In this document: piece by piece, positions 53,290-63,000 of the stretch | Layout of the letters: each line of letters begins with the position of its first letter | Numbering within the stretch: position 1 is the stretch's first letter | NCBI GenBank assembly: GCA_023374025.1 | Contig: SIJG01000054.1 | Coordinates: 464,895-528,894, forward strand | DNA: 64,000 nt | Direction: 5' to 3' | From: Heterodera schachtii | Lineage: Eukaryota > Nematoda > Chromadorea > Rhabditida > Heteroderidae | The notes under the pieces: generated by a model | Databases searched by the model: none | Told to the model about the DNA's origin: nothing | What the model saw: only the letters and a program-made list of their open reading frames with translations | Position numbers and translations under genes: made by a program

Positions 53290-54677
53290 ATGAACAGACG
53301 GTAGGCAATTTTTTTTTTTAATACAATTTTTCATTTACCTAATTATTTTTTTACAAATTCAGTTGGATTTGTAGCGACGTTTGGATGGACATTCTCCCAT
53401 CTTTTGAACGTGTTGAACTTGGTCTCAAAATGGCATTGCTTTCTGACCGTTTCGATGTTTTGGTGGACGCGCATTTCGACGGAAAAACGGAATTGACAAT
53501 TTGGAGAGAAATCGCAATTCGCAAGGACAAAGGACCAAGACCGAAACTGTCTGTACAGTTCGATGGCAAATTTGTGGATTTTTCATTGCCGGACCATTCG
53601 CTGCCCATCAAAATCCGTTTTGAGGACCTTCAGATTTAGTAAATCAAAAAATATACAGAAAACGAATCTTCATTTTTTCATTTTATCAGCTACATTGACC
53701 ATTCTGTGCTCACATTTCTGCGTTCCAACAAGCAAATTTGGGACAGAATGGGCACCAATTTGGAATTGGAAGTGCATTCATACAAAACGGATGTCCAGCC
53801 GATTTGGAATGCTTTTGTCCCTGAAATTTGGCCAATTTTTGCGACAAACATTCGCCAGTTGGGCTTTAATGCCAATGATTTGGACAATTTGCGCCGTCGT
53901 ACTTCGTCAACATTTCTCACTGATCTTGATCAATTGAATTCAATCGATTCTGGTGCTTTATTCCCCGATGGAATTGCTGACGATGGGCCAAATGCTTCTG
54001 CTCGCCAAGCGTTGTCTAAATGGGTGCACACTCCAAGCAAAGATGGACAACCGAATGAATTGCGTTGCTGTGCTTATTTTTGTGAAATAAGATGGGTCAA
54101 CAATTTCAAGGAGGTGATCGATCGACTACTTAATTGTTCATTAAACGACTAATTAGATAATTGATTGATTGCCTTTGATTTACGCTTATTTTTTATTTAG
54201 ACTTTTCTCCGTGCCACCACTTCTGTCGCTTACAATGTTCGGTTTAAACTTGTAGTGGCTAGCCAAATGAGTATTGTTGAGCCATTTGAGTTGATGAACG
54301 AAGTGACCCAAGAAAAGTTGACACTGATCAAGGAAACGAATCCTGGTAATGCAATCGTTGATTGCCTGTTGAAACGGTGCCCAACAATCGTTGGGGAGAC
54401 GGCGACGGTTCAGCAGAAAAAAGACGAAAATTTGGACAATTTGAATGGAGTGATCTTCCGTCTTCATCATGATTGCCTTGGGTAAGCAAAAAGATTGGCC
54501 TTATTTTTGAATAGAGCATGGACGTGAGGATACAGTAGTGTCCTTTGTACAGTATAAAAAATGTTCTTATCCATTTCAAATTTTGATTAATTTAGGCCGC
54601 TGTCTCCGCCAGATCAAAACGACGAAAAGATGTTCTCGACTCCCGGGCCCAGCAGTGATCAGCAGAAGAAGGATTGA
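53290..54677 (+). CDS. F-box-like family protein, copy 22, intact with conserved promoter
   Basis: Exon 1 53290-53300, exon 2 53363-53638, exon 3 53690-54113, exon 4 54201-54481, exon 5 54596-54677. Phases agree, giving 357 residues. Exon 2: WICSDVWMDILPSFERVELG, then LLSDRFDVLVDAHF and FDGKFVDFSLPDHSLP; it ends at TA|gtaaat, which joined to C gives Tyr. Exon 3: YIDHSVLTFLRSNKQIWDRM, then DVQPIWNAFVPEIWPIFATN and DDGPNASARQALSKWVHTP. Exon 4: FELMNEVTQEKLTL and RCPTIVGETATVQQKK; exon 5: MFSTPGPSSDQQKKD. It has the full promoter module and is the best candidate in the window for an expressed member. Closest relative here is the broken copy 9. Confidence 0.85.
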
Positions 54678-54775
54678 CAATTTGAGAGATGTCCGATCAT
54701 TTTATTGATGATATTTGTTTATATTCGGACTGACCATTTAGCAGATATTAAAAATAGGAATTTGAGTTGGGCGGA

Positions 54776-54842
54776 TCTATGCCTAAGCCTAAGTTTAGAG
54801 CCTAAGCTTAGAGCCTATGCCTAAGCCTAAGCTTAGAGCCTA
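54776..54842. repeat. Degenerate GCCTAA (TTAGGC) interstitial repeat
   Basis: ATGCCTAAGCCTAAG, AGAGCCTAAGCTTAGAGCC and similar, repeated over 67 bp. TTAGGC is the canonical nematode telomere repeat; here it is interrupted by AGA and T substitutions. Confidence 0.6.
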
Positions 54843-54924
54843 ATTAAAATCACGTGCAGAAACCCATACTTGTTTGAATTTATCCAATTTGCTGAAAATT
54901 TTAGTTCACAAAAGCATTCGGACT

Positions 54925-55060
54925 AGAGTTGCACGGGACCGGGATTTTTGACAAAAACCGGGATTTACCGGGACTAGAAAAGTCGGGACCGGGACCGGGA
55001 CCTCGATTTTCGTCCGGGACCGCGAGAAAAACCGGGACCGGGACCAACCGGGAATTTTCC
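54925..55060. repeat. CGGGACCGGGACC repeat cluster
   Basis: CTAGAGTTGCACGGGACCGG followed by multiple CGGGACC units and their reverse. Resembles a hAT-type terminal region, but no matching right end was found. Confidence 0.5.
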
Positions 55061-55062
55061 AA

Positions 55063-55632
55063 GAGAAAAATTTTTTGAAAAAAAATTTGAAAATTTGTGT
55101 CCACTTTGTTATGAAATTTTCCTAAATTCAAAAATGTACCCATAAACATTTTTAAAATTTCTTTTGGGGGACGAATTGGAAGAATTTTCCATTATTCGCT
55201 GGAAAATTTTTAAAAATTTTCATTTTACTTTTGATCACTTTTTCTTCTTACGCTGATCACTGGGTCCGGGAATCGAGATTCTTAATTTCGTTAAGGTTAA
55301 AAAAATTTGAAGTTTTTTACTTGCCATAACCTTGACGAAATTTTTCGAAATTTTGCAGGCTAATAGAGGACACTTAAGGCTACGAATGATACCAAGAAAG
55401 TTGGATTTGGTTGAGAATGAAAATCAAACATTCGGCTGGCGCAAAACGACGCCGACTTTTCGGGGTTACTATAAATGAATCTCTAGACAATCGTTTCAAT
55501 TGAGATACAAAAGAAATTGGCCAAAAAAACCAAGAAAATAAATGTGTAATATTATAGAACGAAACAATTAATAAAGCATTTCTGAGAGAAAATAAGCACA
55601 ACAAATTGAGATCGATCATTTCTCAAATACAA
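55063..55632. other. Non-coding stretch with half a foldback element
   Basis: 55290-55462 is the right half of the 16363/18293-type element (AATTTTGCAGGCTAATAGAG, CGAATGATACCAAGAAAG, GGCTGGCGCAAAACGACG). 55530-55632 is family 3' flank for copy 23. Confidence 0.5.
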
Positions 55633-56826
55633 TTAATTTCCGTTGCTTTGATCCGCTTCATCTTCTTCTTTTTCTTCTTCCGCTGGTGGTGACAATGGCC
55701 TAAAATTAATTTAAAATTTTTTTTCGACAAAATCAAAAAAAAATTGTTGCTGCTCACCCAATGGGTTCACTGAAACTCTGCAGATCAAATCTGATATTGT
55801 TCCTATTGGAATTGGCACCCCAATTTTCGCGGTTTTCCCAATTAAGTGCCGCCGTCGCAGTCTCCCCAATTGGGCACCGTTGCAACAGCCAATTATAGAC
55901 TATTTCGTTGGATGATGCTTCGGTCTTCTGTTTCAGTGTCAGCTTTTCTTTCGTCACTTCGTTTACCAATTCAAATGGCTCAGTTGGCATTGTGTCCACA
56001 CGAAAATAAAGTTGAATATGGTAACGGACAGAAGTGGTGGCACGGCGAAATGTCTAAGCAAAAATTTGGTAAAAACAAAAACAATTTGACGAAAATATGG
56101 CGAGACGACCTCTTTGAAGCTGTTGACCCATCCGAGATTCAGTGGATCCAAATAAGCAGTGCGATACAATCGCTTTGGTTGACCATCAGTTGTCGGTGTG
56201 TGCAACCATTTGGTCAACACTTGGCCAGCAGTTGCATTTGGCCCATCGTCAGCAATTCCATCTGGGAACAGAAGACCGGCATCGATTGAATTCAATTGGT
56301 CGCAATCGGTGAGAAATGTTGGGGAAATGCGGCGACGCAAATTGTCCAAAGCATCGGTCTTATGAATGGCCAAATGGCGAATATTTGTCGCAAAAGCGGG
56401 CCAAATTTGACGGACAAAGCAATCCCAAATTGGCTGGACATCAGTTGGTTTGGCTGAACGCACAAACAATGCCAAATTGGTGCCCATTCTGTCCCAAATT
56501 TGCTTGTTGGCACGGAGCAATTTAATGACGAAATAGTCAATGTAGCTGAAGAAAAAAATGCTTTAATATATCAAAAGTTCAAATTACTCAATATAAAGGA
56601 AATGAAATCGAATTTTGTTTGGCAACGAATGGTCCGGCAGCGGAAATGCCGCCAATTTGCCATCAATCCGTACAGACAGTTTCGCTTTTGGTCCTTTGTC
56701 CTTGCGAATTTTGATTGTTCTCCAAATTGTCAATTCGCTTTTGCCATCAAAATGTTTGTCCACCAAAACGTCGAAACGGTCGGAAAGCAATGCCATTTTA
56801 AGTCCAAGTTGAGCATGGTCAAAAAG
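55633..56826 (-). pseudogene. F-box-like family copy 23, front of exon 2 lost at an inversion-like junction
   Basis: Exon 5 55633-55699, exon 4 55758-56053, exon 3 56110-56545, exon 2 from 56826 to 56589. From FDHAQLGLKMALLSDRFDVLVDKHF on, everything is open and spliced in phase: exon 3 YIDYFVIKLLRANKQIWDRM to LGWVNSFKE, exon 4 FELVNEVTKEKLTL and RCPIGETATAALNWE. Exon 1 and the first 15 or so codons of exon 2 are missing; a family fragment in the opposite orientation (56862-56935) adjoins. No start or promoter remains. Confidence 0.78.
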
Positions 56827-56861
56827 TGTGCTAATTAGTAATTAGCGCAAAAAATGAACAA

Positions 56862-56935
56862 TTTGTGGCATTTCCGTTGCCGGACGATTCGCTGCTCAAC
56901 AAAATTTGCTTTCGTTTCACTTTTGCAGATTCATT
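56862..56935 (+). pseudogene. Family exon-2 tail fragment in opposite orientation
   Basis: Reads FVAFPLPDDSLLNKICFRF, the end of an exon 2, adjacent and inverted relative to copy 23. Confidence 0.6.
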
Positions 56936-56998
56936 AATTCTTAATTGTTTTGCATATGAAAGCATTTTGGTAACCGTTCACTGTACGCTAATATTTTT

Positions 56999-57011
56999 GT
57001 ATAAAAATGCC
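56999..57011 (+). promoter_or_regulatory. TATA box of the subfamily-2 gene at 57096
   Basis: GTATAAAAATGCC, identical to that before the 34426-36152 gene, about 90 bp before the ATG. Confidence 0.6.
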
Positions 57012-57095
57012 CTTGTTTCTTCTTCCCCTCCTCATTCCATTCATTCTTTCATTCATTTTTAACCGATATTTCCCCGCTCATTTTATTGATGCAAA

Positions 57096-58636
57096 ATGCC
57101 TTCAGCAATTCGGTACGTTTATTATTTCCAAATTTTTCTGACGTTTCACATTTCTTTTGCTCAATTTTTGTTGCCAAAATTGCAAAATGAAATGTTTTAA
57201 ACAGTCCGAAATCAATTTTGAAGTAATTAGCTTCATCGGCCATCAAAAATAACTAAAATTTCACTTTTTGATTCCCTCACATTGATCTTTGACCCTTTAA
57301 TTCATTCATTTTTTAGTATGTGTGCCGTTACTGTTCTATTGGTCGGCTGTGGTAGCATTCTTTGGTCCCTTTTTGACTATGTCAAAAGCCTTCGACGCCC
57401 TCGCAAAAAAATATAAAAAATTAAATAAAAATTTCAAAAAATACTTCAATTTTTCAGCTTTATCTCTGCCGATTGTTGGCTTTTGGTGTTTGATTTTCTT
57501 GCGCCTTCTCAGCTTGGCCTCGAAATTGCACTGATCAGCCGCCGCTTTGACTTATACGTGGATGAACATTTCAAGACACGCAAATGGACGTTGGAGAAAC
57601 AATTTATAATTCAATGGGATATTGGAGAGAATGGCACGAAGAAGCTGCAAATTGTCAAATCCGATGGAAATCCATTGCCAATCCCTCGAAATCCGTTGCC
57701 GAACAAAGTCATCGGATTCAAACGCATTCAGATCTTGTAAAAAACTGATCGATTTGAATTTGATTTATGACCATACATTTTCAGTTACATCGATCAAAAT
57801 GTCATCGCATTTTTCGGCCATTTTCGCCATATTTTCACCATTTGTGCCATAGATTTGATCATTGTCACTGAAAATGTTCTCATTTTGGAATTTGTTTTGC
57901 TCAACATTTGGCCAATGTTCCGCCATTCGATGCATCTGATGATGTTGAATACCACCGCTTTTCGCCGTTTGCGCCAATTGGCCCCGTCACTTCTCAGCGA
58001 TTGTCCATCAATTCGCGGTGTCTTTTTCTATGACGGCATTTTCCCCGCCTTTCCGCCTGATGAAAGTGCCAATGCGTCGGATGGCCAAGCGGTGGCCAAA
58101 TGGTTGCTCACGCCCTGTCCGGATGGTCTGCCAAAGTGGTTCCGATGCTCTGTTAATTCACCTGATCAATGGTCTTCAATGATTGAACAGCTGAAAACGG
58201 TGGATCATTCCTTTTTTTGTGATTTTTGTCCCATTTATTTAGGCATTTTCAAATGCTTCTTCGCCAATTACTTTCCGCATTTTCATGAGATTTTCGTCCA
58301 CTTTAATTGGCTCCATTGTGCCATTTGATCTGATCAATGAAGTGACTGGGGAGCAATTGACACTGGAACTATATGACACCGATGCATTTTGTCTCACGCG
58401 TTCTCCAATTGGATGGGATGAGCGAAAATGGGAAAATGTGCAGGATGAATTATTGAATGATGATCCAATGAATCATATTCGTTTTTTGATCAGAGACGGC
58501 GGATTTGACGAGGGGTGAACAATTTTTTTAAATTGTTGAATGGATGGTCTTCAAGTTCAATTGAATGAATCATCTTTTTTTCAGTCTTCTCTTCGACGCC
58601 GCTTCTCCCGGGCCAAGTGGACAGCAGCAGAAATGA
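57096..58636 (+). pseudogene. Subfamily-2 F-box-like gene (transmembrane type) with a lost intron-2 donor
   Basis: Exon 1 57096-57112 (MPSAI), exon 2 57317-57412 (MCAVTVLLVGCGSILWSLFD, then KSLRRPRKK), exon 3 57458-57736 (FISADCWLLVFDFLAPSQLG, then ISRRFDLYVDEHF), exon 4 57785-58199, exon 5 58243-58514 (VPFDLINEVTGEQLTL, RSPIGWDERKWENV), exon 6 58585-58636. If exon 2 is joined to exon 3 as in the sister gene, the frame is open for 376 residues. At that junction the sister has AT|GTAAAA but this copy has AT|ATAAAA. Without splicing, translation stops right after PRKKI, giving a 37-residue membrane stub. Either a one-base splice mutant or use of a non-standard AT donor; otherwise completely intact. 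Confidence 0.75.
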
Positions 58637-59320
58637 ATGAATTAATCAATTAATTGATGCGATTATGTGATCAAAATGATGTTGGCACTGTGCTATTTCA
58701 ATATTGCCTAATTGTTTCGTATGTATTTGATCTTTGATTTTTCGCCACAAATTCGTCCATTTCCATTGTATTTTATGTGTATGTAAATAAATAATTGTGA
58801 TAATCTAGCATTATCTCTTCGAAAGAAAAAATCGGAACAATGTCAAATTTACTGGCGCTAAATTTTTCAAATTTTTAATTGAGCCTCGTTTTAAATGATA
58901 AAATTTTTTTTTTTCATTTTGGACAATTTAATTTATTTGAGCAAACCACAAGCAACATAGTTGCACTTATAGCGGAAAACAAAGTAATGAATACAATTAA
59001 AAAAATATGATACGGTCAATACAGTAAATAATACATAAAATAAAATTTAAAAAAGGGATGAATTACCACTCAGGACTTATTTTCTAAATAAAATTCTTTC
59101 ACAAAAGTTTTTAAATTTAGCTAAAGTTCCGATTTCCATAGCTGTTTTGGGTAAGAAATTCCACGAATTAATTGTACGAATAAAAAAGTTATTCCGAGAT
59201 TATTACTGAATCTTTTATGTTTCTATTAATTTCGGTCGTCTCTGAATCCTGATTTCACACAACCATTTTAGAGGCACAAATTAAATCAATTAGCAGAACG
59301 CCATTCCCCATTATTTAATG
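58637..59320. other. Non-coding stretch between subfamily-2 gene and copy 24
   Basis: 58637-58800 resembles the 3' flank of the chimera at 36402-37358 (GATGTTGGCACTGTGC, ATTTTATGTG). The rest is AT-rich with nothing recognised. Confidence 0.4.
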
Positions 59321-59417
59321 TAGCATAATTATGGCCATTATTTTTGGCCAGCAGACCATTTTAATCTACCTTTTCTCATCCCTTTTAAATCCTGTCATTT
59401 TTTTTTTGGGTATATAA
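59318..59417 (+). promoter_or_regulatory. Conserved family promoter module of copy 24
   Basis: ATGTAGCATAATTATGGCCATTATTTTTGGCCA region (palindrome 59332-59350), CAGACCATTTTAATCT, TATATAA at 59411-59417, 44 bp before the ATG. Confidence 0.58.
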
Positions 59418-59460
59418 CGAGGTCAAAAAGACTTTTTCATTCATAATACATATCGCAAAA

Positions 59461-61003
59461 ATGAACAGACGGTAAGGAATTTTTTTTTGTTAATTACAAA
59501 TTTTTCATTTTCCCAATTTTTTTATGTTTCAGTTGGATTTGTAGCGACGTTTGGATGGACATTCTGCCATCATTTGACCATGCTCAACTTGGACTCAAAA
59601 TGGCATTGCTTTCCGACCGTTTTGACATTTTAGTGGACGCACATTTTGATGGAAAAACGACGGAATTGACAATTTGGAGAACAATCGAAATTCGCAAGGA
59701 CAAAGGACGAAATGCAAACGATAATGGATCAAAGCCGATATTGTCTGTATGGATCAGTGACAATGACAATTCTTTGGAAGAATTACCAACTGTACCATTT
59801 CCGTTGGGTGACAATGTTGTGAAATTTCCGATTGTACTTGCCTATGGCAATTTTGTGCAATTTTCGATGCCGAATCGTCCGTTGCACAACAAAATTCGTT
59901 TTCATTACCTTTATATTGAGTAATCTTTGAACCTTTTGAATATACCTATTAAAGCATTCTAATATTTCTTCAGTTATCTTGACTACTCTGTGCTCGCATT
60001 TCTCCGCTCCAACAAGCCAATTTGGGACAGAATGGGCACCAAATTGACATTGTGGCCACACAGAAACGATGATGATCAGCCAATTTGGGAACTTTTTGTC
60101 CGTGAAATTTGGCCCATTTTTGCGACAAACATTCGCCACTTGAGCTTTGATGATGCCGATGCTTTGGACAATTTGCGTCGCCGCATTTCACCAACAATTC
60201 TCACTGATCTTGACCAATTGAATTCAATTGATTCTGATCGTCTGTTACCCAGTGGAATTGCTGATGATCGGCCCTGGCCCCATGCAATTGCTGCCCAATC
60301 GTTGACCAAATGGTTCCACACGCCGAGCAAAAATGGACAACCGAAGCGATTCTGGCAATCATATGTTTTACTGGTCCCGAAATTTTTTCTTTTTGAAACT
60401 TCTGAAAATTTTAAAAACATGTTTCTAGGGGTTTTTTGAGGCGCTGAGTATGAATCCGGCTTCATTTTTGGCCAATTCCGAACCCCTAACCCGAATTCGA
60501 ACATTAAAAAAAATTTTTTGCTTTCAAAAATCATGAAAACATGTTTCTAAGGGTTTTCAGGGTCCCTGGTCACGAATCCGGCATCAATTTCGACCAATTC
60601 TGAATCCTGGACCCGAATTCGAACAAAAAGTCAAAAATACAAAATTTTCGAAATTCGAATTTTTGGTCTAAAAATAATTTAAATGATTATTTAATGAACC
60701 AATGATGACTTTTAATTCGTTTCCGTGCATTTAAACAAAGTTTGAACCAAAATATGAAACTCGGACATTTAATTTTTTGACTTTTTGTTCTAATTCGGGT
60801 TAGGGGTTCGGAATTGGCCAAAAAATAAGGCCGGATTCGTATTCAGCGCCTCAAAAAAGCCCTAGAAACATGTTTTTAAAATTTTCAGAAAAGTTTCAAA
60901 AAGAAAAAATTTCGGGACCAGTAAAACATATGATTGCCAGCGATTCTATTGCAATGGTTTTTCGGACCCATTGAATCTCCAATGGGTCAACAACTTCAAA
61001 GAG
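59461..61003 (+). pseudogene. F-box-like family copy 24, split by a Mutator-like element; tail missing
   Basis: Exon 1 59461-59471, exon 2 59533-59919, exon 3 59974-60353 plus 60948-61003. Exon 2 is the longest here (128 codons) because of a loop insert (DNDNSLEELPTVPFPLGDNV). Exon 3 is interrupted after QPKRF by a 585-bp element; removing it with one 9-bp duplicate gives a length exactly in phase and a normal ending (LNLQWVNNFKE). So the gene was intact when the element arrived. After the exon 3 donor only a few bases of intron remain before a short tandem repeat and copy 25; exons 4 and 5 are absent. Confidence 0.8.
60354..60938. mobile_element. 585-bp Mutator-like foldback element with 9-bp target duplication
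   Basis: GGCAATCATATGTTTTACTG at the left end and its exact mirror at the right. Inverted similarity continues more than 150 bp inward through CATGTTTCTAGGG and CCGAACCCCTAACCCGAATTC. Flanked by AGCGATTCT at 60345-60353 and 60939-60947. Long inverted ends plus a 9-bp duplication fit non-autonomous Mutator-like elements. The inner sequence ties the dispersed CGAACCCC...GAATTCGAAC repeat to this class. Confidence 0.85.
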
Positions 61004-61017
61004 GTGTCTCGCCAGGG

Positions 61018-61072
61018 GTAAACCCAACTCATCCATACCCAACTCATCCATACCTAACTCATCCATGCACAA
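61018..61072. repeat. Three tandem CCCAACTCATCCATA units
   Basis: 15-bp units between the broken ends of copies 24 and 25, following CAGGGGTAAA. Confidence 0.7.
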
Positions 61073-61075
61073 AAA

Positions 61076-61454
61076 ATGCCACGAAGCAGATCGCTCGATG
61101 TTCTCCCATCATTTGACTATGCTCAACTCGGACTCAAAATGGCATTGATTTCCGACCGTTTCGATGTTTTAGTGGACGCGCATTTTGATGGAAAAAGCGA
61201 ATTGATAATTTATAAATGGATAACAATTCTCAAGGACAAAGGACCAAAAGCGAAACTGTCTGTATGGATTGATGAAAATTTGGTGGAATTTCCGCTGCCG
61301 GACCATTCGCTGCACAACAAAATCCGTTTTAAGAACCTTCAGATTGAGTCATTCTTAGATTTTGTGTACGCTAAAGCATTTTTATATTTCTTCAGTTACA
61401 TCGACCATTCTGTGCTCTCATTTCTTCGTTCCAACAAGCAAATTTGGGACAGAA
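61076..61454 (+). pseudogene. F-box-like family copy 25, fragment of exons 2 and 3
   Basis: Exon 2 from about 61092 to 61347 (DVLPSFDYAQLGLKMALISDRF...) is preceded by unrelated codons including an ATG (MPRSRSL) and lacks exon 1. Exon 3 61396-61454 (YIDHSVLSFLRSNKQIWDR) is cut where retrotransposon sequence starts. Otherwise open. Confidence 0.72.
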
Positions 61455-62160
61455 GGTTTCGGGTCCCTCCGGGCTGAGTGCCCGAATTGCTTTGAATCGC
61501 CGAAGCCTCCACAACTTTTGGTTTGACTTTTCCTTTCTTTGCACTCATCGGCATTGCTCCGATTTGCGTTGTGGGTGAGCCTCCGGTTCGCTCATTCCCG
61601 TCGTTGCCGTGGTCTTGCTCGTTGTCCGTTGGGTCCATTTTTGTCTTTCGAAGTCAAGTGTCCGAAGTTGGCGCGGTCGTCGGATGACCGGTCAATGAGT
61701 TGAGCAGTGAAAACCCCCTGCTAACGGCACCAGTTTGTCCGAAAACCTTGATGATCAAAGGGAGGGGTGATCACCGGGTTCCGTGCCCTCTTTCTCGGCT
61801 TAGTTGACCCTTTCGAATTGAGGCCCTAGGGGGGCCGAGAAAGGAGAAGAGGGAGGGCGGGACAAATAGGGAAGGAAAGAAATGGCACCACTCAAAGGAG
61901 GAGTGAGTGGACTCCAAACTGCGACCGCCGGGATTGACCCGACTCGTTCACTGGAGAGAAAGGAAGGAGTGAGCCTCGGATCAAGGGGAGATCCGATCCC
62001 GTTCGACCGTGCAGTATTCGAGAACAGACCAAGGGGCAGAGGAGGCCCCCGATTGTACAGTTTGCTGTTGGCGATTCCGAAGAGAGGGGAGGGAATTTGC
62101 AGCGACCAAAGGAGAGGTCAACAAACACAATTTTATTTGCCGTAGGATAAACAAAAAATC
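61455..62160 (-). mobile_element. LTR-retrotransposon fragment: LTR, primer site and start of gag-like frame
   Basis: On the minus strand a GC-rich block with an AATAAA (62132-62137) runs to GGACAAAC at about 61733. This is followed by TGGTGCCGTTAGCAGGGGG (61714-61732), which looks like a tRNA primer-binding site, an untranslated leader and an ATG at 61638. That frame is hydrophilic (DPTDNEQDHGNDGNERTGG...) and is cut off by the copy 25 junction at 61455. The order LTR, primer site, gag fits the 5' end of a Gypsy- or Pao-type element; the LTR's outer edge could not be fixed. Confidence 0.55.
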
Positions 62161-63000
62161 GGAGAAGGCAAAAATGTGAAGAGCAAAAAGATAAGGAATA
62201 AAGAGCGAAGGAAATGAGTCAGTCAAGAGAACAGAAGGAAGGGTAGAAGAGCGGGGCTGGGGGGGATTAAATAGGCCCCGGGGGCGATGAGACAAAAAAA
62301 ATGCAAAACACGTGAATGGGAATGGCACCTGCGAAGGGCAATGAGAAAAGACAAGGGGAAGCACAAATTTGAAAAGATTGGTGATGGCGAAAGAAATACG
62401 ATAAATAGGACAAAGAGTGGGCAAAAAATGGGAATTCTGAGAAAAGAGCCCCAATCGGGCGGACAAAGAACATTTATTTCAGTGGAATTACGATGAACAA
62501 ATGCAAATTAAGCGATGGAAATAAAAAGGAAGAGGAAGAGAAAATGGGAAATGGTACGAAATTTAAAAGTGAGAGAAAAATAAAATGGGAAGAAGCGTCC
62601 AACTCATTCCGATCGGATCAAAAATCGCCTACCTGGCCCCCCGGAGAGTCCGCCGGGAAATTCCCGACCATTCAACGGCGCATCCAGCGGCGTCCCCAAT
62701 TCTTTTTCTTTGGGCTGGAACGGCGGCGTGGTGGCGCAGGATGGTCCCGACCGCCTCCCCCAAAACGGTCCTCATCATCCGACGACAGCTCTTGAGGAGT
62801 CCCGTCGTCGGCGTTGAACACCAGAAAGCCTTTACCCGTGATTCCCTGCCCTCGGTGGAGGGTGCTCCCTCCTTTCTTTCCTCTGCCATTCTCGTCGCTA
62901 ATTTTTTTTGCGACAGTTTGTTTATTTTTTGCCATTTGATTTTACATTTTTCAATAAACTTTTTTAAGCTGCTCAGCATTGTCACAATGTGATGGATAAG
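62161..63000. other. Purine-rich stretch, possible outer LTR or flank
   Basis: 62160-62620 is rich in GGAAGAGAAA-type purines. On the minus strand, 62672-62935 is an 87-codon frame starting MAKNKQTVAKKISDENGRGK, with an acidic SSDDEDR patch and an Arg/Pro-rich end. It has no recognised domain and could be a retroelement or an orphan exon. Confidence 0.35.

Noticed and set aside
61892..62466. Minus-strand frames of 78 and 161 codons
   Set aside because: They lie in the LTR-like, purine/pyrimidine-biased block and have no domain; more likely incidental.
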